DNA of 64,000 nucleotides. Origin: CAWABB01 sp963701735 (GTDB lineage: Bacteria > Bacteroidota > Ignavibacteria > UBA10030 > UBA6906). The first letter of the stretch is position 1; every line of letters begins with the position of its first letter. The stretch lies in contig CAVPBI010000019.1 in NCBI GenBank assembly GCA_963701735.1, forward strand, positions 248,001-312,000, given 5' to 3'. The position numbers and the translations under genes were made by a program. This document shows, piece after piece, positions 59,143-64,000 of this stretch. The notes under the pieces were generated by a model, which saw nothing but the letters and a program-made list of their open reading frames with translations, made no database searches and was not told the origin of the DNA.

Positions 59143-59655
59143 ATGTGCTTGCGCACTGCGGCCACAATGCTGGCTGTGTTCATGCTCCTTTGGTCGGGTT
59201 GCGACAAGGGGCTCGAACCGCTGAACGAACCGTCCGGGTTCAGTGGCGTCATTCGCTTCAAGAATTGGCCGCCACCGGATAGCGCCCTGGAGCTGCGACT
59301 TGTCGCCTTTGAGAGATACCCGAGCGACACATCGAGCATCATACGCGCGTTGTTCGCGGGTGAAGCTGTGGTGTATCCTCCGGTTGGCTCAACAGGTTTT
59401 CCGAAGTTTGGGGATTCCATCGCCTACGTGTTCTCGAACGATGGAGCCATAATAAAGGTTACGGAGTACGACTACGTCGCTCTGGCCTGGAGGTATGGCA
59501 CGAATTTCCTGGTCGATTGGCGGCCCGCCGGAGTGTACACGACAACCCCGGATTCGTTTGATCCCGCTCCCGTACGAGTGCTCCTGCACCGCATCACTCC
59601 GGATATCGATATCGAAGTGGATTTCTACAACCTCCCACCGAAGCCATGGCAATGA
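59143..59655 (+). CDS. Lipoprotein of unknown function, partner of a TonB receptor
   Basis: 170 residues with a lipoprotein signal (hydrophobic MLAVFMLLWSG then Cys, lipobox LWSGC with Cys at about residue 20). The mature part is beta-rich and has no recognised domain; it contains SGVIRFKNWPPPDSALELRL, as in small Ig-like accessory proteins. Its stop lies 10 bases inside the downstream TonB-receptor gene, so the two are coupled. It may be an outer-membrane accessory of that receptor. Confidence 0.75.
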   Translation: MCLRTAATMLAVFMLLWSGCDKGLEPLNEPSGFSGVIRFKNWPPPDSALELRLVAFERYPSDTSSIIRALFAGEAVVYPPVGSTGFPKFGDSIAYVFSNDGAIIKVTEYDYVALAWRYGTNFLVDWRPAGVYTTTPDSFDPAPVRVLLHRITPDIDIEVDFYNLPPKPWQ

Positions 59656-61850
59656 GACGACAGTACTGTACGGCGCTGCTGCTCCTTGTCATCAGCTCGA
59701 ATCTGCTTGCATCGGGCGGTTCTGTCAGTGGCCGTGTGACGGCCAAGGGGGGAGCTGAAGGAGAACCGCTGGTCGGCGTTGCCGTATTCCTCCAGGGAAC
59801 CGCTCGCGGTACGACGACGAACGCCAAGGGTCAATTCCGCATCTCCGAACTTTCCCCGGGCACGTATGCGGTCGTCTTTTCGATGGTGGGCTATAAGCGC
59901 GAAACCCGCCCGGACGTGCTGGTGGAGGAGGGCAAGGAAACTGTCCTGGACGCCTCCATGACGCAAACTCCCATACAAACCGAGCAGGTCGTGGTCACGG
60001 CCAACAAGCGCCAGCAGTCACTCGAGGAAGTGCCCGTCAGCATGTCCATCATGGAAGCGGCGGAGATCGAGCAGCGCAACTCTCTTGTGATCGATGACGC
60101 CCTCCGCTATATCCCGGGTGTGAACATGACGGGGACCCAGGTCAACATACGCGGCTCCAGCGGGTACAGCCGGGGTGCCGGAAGTCGCGTGCTGATGCTG
60201 GTGGATGGCATTCCGTTCATCACCGGGGATACCGGTGAATTGAATTTCGAGTCGATCCCCGTGGGACAGGTGGACCGCATCGAAGTTGTCAAGGGCGCGA
60301 GCTCGGCGTTGTACGGATCCAACGCGCTGGGAGGCGTCATCAATGTCATTACGAAACCGATTTCTGAAGTACCGGAAACCATCATTCGGGCCTACGGGGG
60401 CTTCTACAACAAGCCTTCGTTCGATCAGTGGAAGTGGGCGGACAACACTCGCTTTATGAACGGCCAGTCCGTCAGTTACGCCCACAAGGCGGGAGATCTT
60501 GGCGTGTCTCTCTTCGCGTCGCGCCAGTTTGACGACGGGTATCGACAGAACGATTTTCGCAGACGGTACAACTTCTACGTGAAAACCACGGAAGATTTCT
60601 CGAGCGCGAATTCTCTCACGCTCAATTTCAGCATGCTGTACCAGTACGGCGGGCAATTCCTGTACTGGCGGAACCTCGACTCCGCGCTGATTCCGCCCGT
60701 TCTGCAGAAGACCGATAACGTCAAGTCCATGCGGTACTACGCGAGCGGGCTGTACAACGACGCGCTCGCGGACAACCTCCTGTTCACCGCAAAAGCCCTC
60801 TATTATCACAACGACTGGGGATACGAGACAATCAATGCGATCGGCAGGACCGAGTCGATTTCCGATGATATCCGCGTCGAAGCTCTCTCGACGCTCTTTC
60901 TTGATCGGGTCCATACGCTGACCGCCGGGTTGAACGGCAATCTCGACATTGTCCATGCGGACCTGTTCGGCCAGAAGACCGTCGGTGGGCTCGCGGCATA
61001 CGGCCAGGACGAGATGAAGGTTGCTGAGGATCTCACCCTGACTCTCGGGGCACGCTTCGACTATGTATCTGCCGGCCTCACGGAAGCAAGCAGCCAGCTC
61101 AATCCCAAAGCCGCTGTTCTATACAACCCCGTTCCAGGGACGACATTGCGGGCTTCATTTGGCAGGGGGTTTCGGGTCCCCTCCGTCGCGGAGGCTTTTA
61201 TTTCAGCAGGAGTCAGTAATCTGACTGTGATCCCGAACACTGACCTGAATCCCGAAAATAGCTACTCGTATGAAGTGGGCGTTTTGCAGATGCTGGGCGA
61301 TTTCGGGTCGTTCGATTTTGCAGCATTCCGATCGGACTACGACAATCTGGTTGAGGCTGGCTTGATCGTCTCCGGTCAGGACGTGTATATTCAATGGAGA
61401 AACGTCACCAAAGCTCGCGTTCAGGGGATTGAAACGTCGTTCAAGCTCGGTTTGTTCGATGGGGATCTCCTGTACAGCCTCGGGTACACGTACGTGTATC
61501 CGGAAGACATTACCCATGACGACCTCTTGAAGTATCGTCCCCGCCACGTCTTCTACACGACTGCCCGCGGGCAGCTTGGCTGGCTGAGCGCATCAGTCGA
61601 TTTTCGGTTCATCAGCCGTGTCGACAGGGTGGATGATGAGCTGGTGGAGGTCGGCATCGTTCCGGACGGCGATGAACGCGTGGACATCTTTGTGACGGAT
61701 TTTAGAATCGGCGCAGATCTATCGTTTTTTGGCGTGCCGCTGAACGCGACCCTGAGCCTTAACAACGCGTTCCAGTACAATTACGTTGAGCTGATCGGCA
61801 ACATGATGCCGCCTCGTACCTATGTCCTCGTTATCGAGGCAAAGCTGTGA
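59646..61850 (+). CDS. TonB-dependent outer-membrane receptor with carboxypeptidase-regulatory N-domain
   Basis: 734 residues. Signal peptide (ALLLLVISSNLLASGG); carboxypeptidase-regulatory-like domain about 25-105 (SGRVTAKGG ... TTTNAKGQFRISELSPGTY); plug domain about 120-235 (EEVPVSMSIMEAAEI, VNIRGSSGYS, RIEVVKGASSALYGSNALGG); then a 22-strand-type barrel ending YVLVIEAKL. The plug and barrel resemble siderophore/cobalamin-type receptors rather than SusC (which is about 1000 residues), and no SusD follows. Substrate unknown. The start may be the ATG six bases downstream. Confidence 0.92.
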   Translation: MAMRRQYCTALLLLVISSNLLASGGSVSGRVTAKGGAEGEPLVGVAVFLQGTARGTTTNAKGQFRISELSPGTYAVVFSMVGYKRETRPDVLVEEGKETVLDASMTQTPIQTEQVVVTANKRQQSLEEVPVSMSIMEAAEIEQRNSLVIDDALRYIPGVNMTGTQVNIRGSSGYSRGAGSRVLMLVDGIPFITGDTGELNFESIPVGQVDRIEVVKGASSALYGSNALGGVINVITKPISEVPETIIRAYGGFYNKPSFDQWKWADNTRFMNGQSVSYAHKAGDLGVSLFASRQFDDGYRQNDFRRRYNFYVKTTEDFSSANSLTLNFSMLYQYGGQFLYWRNLDSALIPPVLQKTDNVKSMRYYASGLYNDALADNLLFTAKALYYHNDWGYETINAIGRTESISDDIRVEALSTLFLDRVHTLTAGLNGNLDIVHADLFGQKTVGGLAAYGQDEMKVAEDLTLTLGARFDYVSAGLTEASSQLNPKAAVLYNPVPGTTLRASFGRGFRVPSVAEAFISAGVSNLTVIPNTDLNPENSYSYEVGVLQMLGDFGSFDFAAFRSDYDNLVEAGLIVSGQDVYIQWRNVTKARVQGIETSFKLGLFDGDLLYSLGYTYVYPEDITHDDLLKYRPRHVFYTTARGQLGWLSASVDFRFISRVDRVDDELVEVGIVPDGDERVDIFVTDFRIGADLSFFGVPLNATLSLNNAFQYNYVELIGNMMPPRTYVLVIEAKL

Positions 61851-61923
61851 CTTGATCCCCACGAATCGTTTACCTCGCAGGGGAATGGACAATTGTTCAA
61901 CGAAGACATTTCACGGAGGGAGT

Positions 61924-63048
61924 ATGCAAACCTTCATACGATGTGCGGTGCTTGTGTGTGTGATCGCACTCCCAGGCAGCCGGGCGGCCGCCCAGAGTAT
62001 CACGATCACTGAACAAGATGTGCGTCAGCAGTTTGAGGTGGGAAAGTCCTTCACCAACGTGGAGGACACTCTCACAGAATTCGTCAACATAGGATTGACT
62101 GGTGCGACGTCCTGGGATTTCAGCGGACTGTACTCGCACACCTCCGTAACACTCACGAGTGTGACGCCATCATCCACTCCATACATCAGCTCGTTCCCCA
62201 ATGCGACGTTCGCGCTGGAGACGGAGGTGGGTTTCGAGGGGGTCCCGGTCACCATCACTGCATACGCCTATCTCGTATTGGACACAAACGTAATGACTCA
62301 GGGAATTATGGGCGGCACATCCACGATTTTTGGCGAGGTGGGTTACACCTTAACAAACACGCCATTCGATGTGACGTACGCACTGCCCTCAACATACGGA
62401 ACGACATGGAACTCGGTGTATCTGGAATCAACTGTTATCACCCTCGGCGCCAACCCGATCTCGACAACCAACCAGAGTCATAACGCCAAGTGCGTGGTTG
62501 ATGCATATGGTCCGATGACCTTGCCCGGAGGGTTGGTGGAGGAGGCACTTCGGATCCGCATAGCCGACAGTACGTCAGACGGTGATGCAGTGACGTACAT
62601 CTTCCTGTCGAAAAACGGAGCGTTGGTCCGAGTCAAAGCAGCGGGCCCTCTCCTGCCGGACACCGGCACCATCCCTGTTGCCTCGGTGATGTGGAACGGT
62701 CCCTTGCCGACGGGTGTCGAGGCTGCCACTGCCACTCCGACAGAGTATGTCCTCCGGCAAAACTTCCCGAACCCGTTCAATCCGGCAACGACGATCCGGT
62801 TTGCCGTGCCGCAGCGTGCGCACGTGACGCTCGCTGTATTCAACATGCTCGGCCAGCAGGTTGCCACTCTCGTCCAGGGAGAGCAGGAGGCTGGATACCA
62901 CGAGGTCCAGTTCGACGCCTCAGGGCTTGCGAGCGGGATGTATCTCTGCAGGTTACAGGTCCGCCCTCTGGATTCCGCCATCGGGCGAGACTCCAGGAGC
63001 GGAGCAGGGGAATCCGTTCTGACAATCAAGCTCCAATTAGTGAAATAG
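61924..63048 (+). CDS. Small T9SS-exported protein of unknown function
   Basis: 374 residues from the ATG at 61924 (GGAGGG upstream), which gives signal peptide FIRCAVLVCVIALPGSRAAA. The body (about 25-260) is beta-rich and unassigned. A T9SS sorting domain begins near 275 (LRQNFPNPFNPATTIRFAV), a Phe variant of the usual NYPNPFNP. It follows the TonB receptor by 73 bases and is ended by a good terminator, so the two may be co-transcribed. Confidence 0.8.
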   Translation: MQTFIRCAVLVCVIALPGSRAAAQSITITEQDVRQQFEVGKSFTNVEDTLTEFVNIGLTGATSWDFSGLYSHTSVTLTSVTPSSTPYISSFPNATFALETEVGFEGVPVTITAYAYLVLDTNVMTQGIMGGTSTIFGEVGYTLTNTPFDVTYALPSTYGTTWNSVYLESTVITLGANPISTTNQSHNAKCVVDAYGPMTLPGGLVEEALRIRIADSTSDGDAVTYIFLSKNGALVRVKAAGPLLPDTGTIPVASVMWNGPLPTGVEAATATPTEYVLRQNFPNPFNPATTIRFAVPQRAHVTLAVFNMLGQQVATLVQGEQEAGYHEVQFDASGLASGMYLCRLQVRPLDSAIGRDSRSGAGESVLTIKLQLVK

Positions 63049-63306
63049 CAGCACTCAGCGTGCGGTGGATTTTGTCACAAGGCCCGGGCAGCGATGTCCG
63101 GGCCTTGCCTTTATAGAGGCGCACGTTCGTCTGAACCACCGACGCAGGTCAGGGCGTAAGGCCCGCGGTGACCAGAGCGGGTTCTACGCACAAACCAGCG
63201 AACGAACGCAGTTTTATAGCATATTTGACAAACTCCTCTGCTTTCCGTATACTTCCCGACCTAGTCTCTGTTCCCAGGATACCCTCAGCAAAGCGTGGAG
63301 GCCTCG
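63049..63306. other. Intergenic region with terminator
   Basis: Contains the terminator at 63078-63112, an AT-rich tract (63200-63260) suitable for a promoter, and a GGAGG just before 63307. No RNA gene was recognised. Confidence 0.4.
63078..63112 (+). terminator. Rho-independent terminator
   Basis: Perfect ten-bp GC-rich stem (63078-63087 with 63098-63107), ten-base loop, followed by CCTTTAT. It ends the small T9SS gene transcript. Confidence 0.82.
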
Positions 63307-64000
63307 ATGATCATCACTCCGTCGTCTCTACCGGACCATGTCCGCCGCTGGTCCTCGCGCTCGTCTGCCTGATAGCTCTTCTCCTCGTGGGCGTCAACTC
63401 ACGCACGAGCCCAGTCCTATCACTACGAACCCATTCCGGGTCGCACCGTGGGTATCTGGGTCGACAGCTGGGCCTCCGGCCAGCTTGGCCGTCTTCAAAC
63501 ATCACTATGGATTCAGCGCGGCACTCGTGACGCCGTACGCCTACGATTACGACTCGGCTCGTGCGGCTGGATTTCCGCCTTCGTCGCTCATGATGGATGT
63601 CGTTGCCAACCACTACCAGTCCGTCGTCCAGCAGTATGAGGCGGGCTGGTACTACATCGACGAACCGGTCGAGCACGACTGCTGGGGGCATGCCACCGGT
63701 GGGAATCTCTTCACGGCCACGGAGCTTGCCTCGCGACGCGACTTCATCAGACAGTACCGTCCCGGAGCTCAGTTTGTGATCTCGGGCTACAAGCGGTGCA
63801 GCCACCTCCGCGGCGCCGGCCCCGCGTGCGACATCATTATGTACGCGTCGTACCAGAACTGGCGCAAGCTGACCTTTTCACTGTGCAGCCCGAACATGGG
63901 ATGGGGTGACAAGACGGGAGGCGGGGTGGACGACGTCCGGCGGAGACCAGCGCCCGAGCTGGACCGACATGCGGAGTATCTTCGGCGCGAAGTTTTCGAT
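63307..64000 (+). pseudogene. Secreted protein gene with several frame disruptions, runs off the window
   Basis: GGAGG and ATG at 63307 begin a protein whose coherent reading moves through several frames. There is an N-region in frame 1, a signal-peptide hydrophobic core (LVLALVCLIALLL) in frame 3, ARAQSYHYEPIPGRTVGIWV back in frame 1 (from about 63403), a long stretch in frame 2 from about 63491 (YGFSAALVTPYAYDYDSA and VANHYQSVVQQYEAGWYY), and then RPSWTDMRSIFGAKF in frame 3 from about 63930. The composite looks like a secreted protein with a TIM-barrel-like body. Either a pseudogene or local sequence errors; no other gene here is broken in this way. It continues beyond the window. Confidence 0.6.

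Overview
The window looks like chromosomal DNA of an Ignavibacteria/Chlorobi/Bacteroidota-type (FCB group) bacterium. Six intact secreted proteins end in the roughly 80-residue type IX secretion (T9SS type A) sorting domain with the core N-[YF]-P-N-P-F-N-[PA]. There is also a carboxypeptidase-regulatory-domain TonB receptor, and Bacteroidota-style outer-membrane proteins and lipoproteins. Most of the DNA is GC-rich; the stretch around 53.4-56.4 kb is visibly AT-richer. No replication, phage or CRISPR features were seen.

Layout. 1-13.6 kb is a surface-polysaccharide locus: the end of a flippase, two tandem zinc-ribbon sugar methyltransferase paralogues, a GT-C-like membrane protein, a GH123/DUF4091 lipoprotein, then an operon of SDR epimerase, sugar C-methyltransferase, glucose-1-phosphate cytidylyltransferase and PIG-L deacetylase, followed by a WecG/TagA transferase and a GDP-mannose 3,5-epimerase-like enzyme. 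14-22.4 kb carries two large T9SS cargo proteins, one a GH123/DUF4091 module on a stalk of seven repeats. 22.7-29.2 kb is a five-gene minus-strand operon: two GT2 transferases, two asparagine-synthetase-like proteins whose glutaminase domains are degenerate or missing, and a GT4 transferase. 29.5-38.9 kb is housekeeping or metabolic: CstA, a GH13 amylase-type enzyme, a haem-binding protein, a TPR protein, a metallophosphoesterase, an SMR transporter, small membrane proteins and tRNA-Gly(CCC). 39-53 kb has two GT2 genes lying between fragments of decayed surface-protein sequence, then three large T9SS cargo genes in a row (DUF362, a repeat/CBM6 protein, a metalloprotease). 53.4-57.4 kb is a minus-strand group: UbiA-type prenyltransferase plus HAD phosphatase, a methyltransferase and a GT2. 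58-64 kb has a beta-barrel-like protein, a lipoprotein/TonB-receptor pair, a small T9SS protein and a frame-disrupted secreted-protein gene running off the end.

Together the window appears devoted to building and decorating the cell surface. Nucleotide-sugar enzymes and glycosyltransferases make unusual (C-methylated, deacetylated, possibly amidated) glycans. The T9SS cargo are large modular adhesins or enzymes of the kind known in other phyla to be anchored through such glycans. The T9SS machinery itself is not in the window. Functional assignments rest on motifs and architecture read by eye; no database search was possible.
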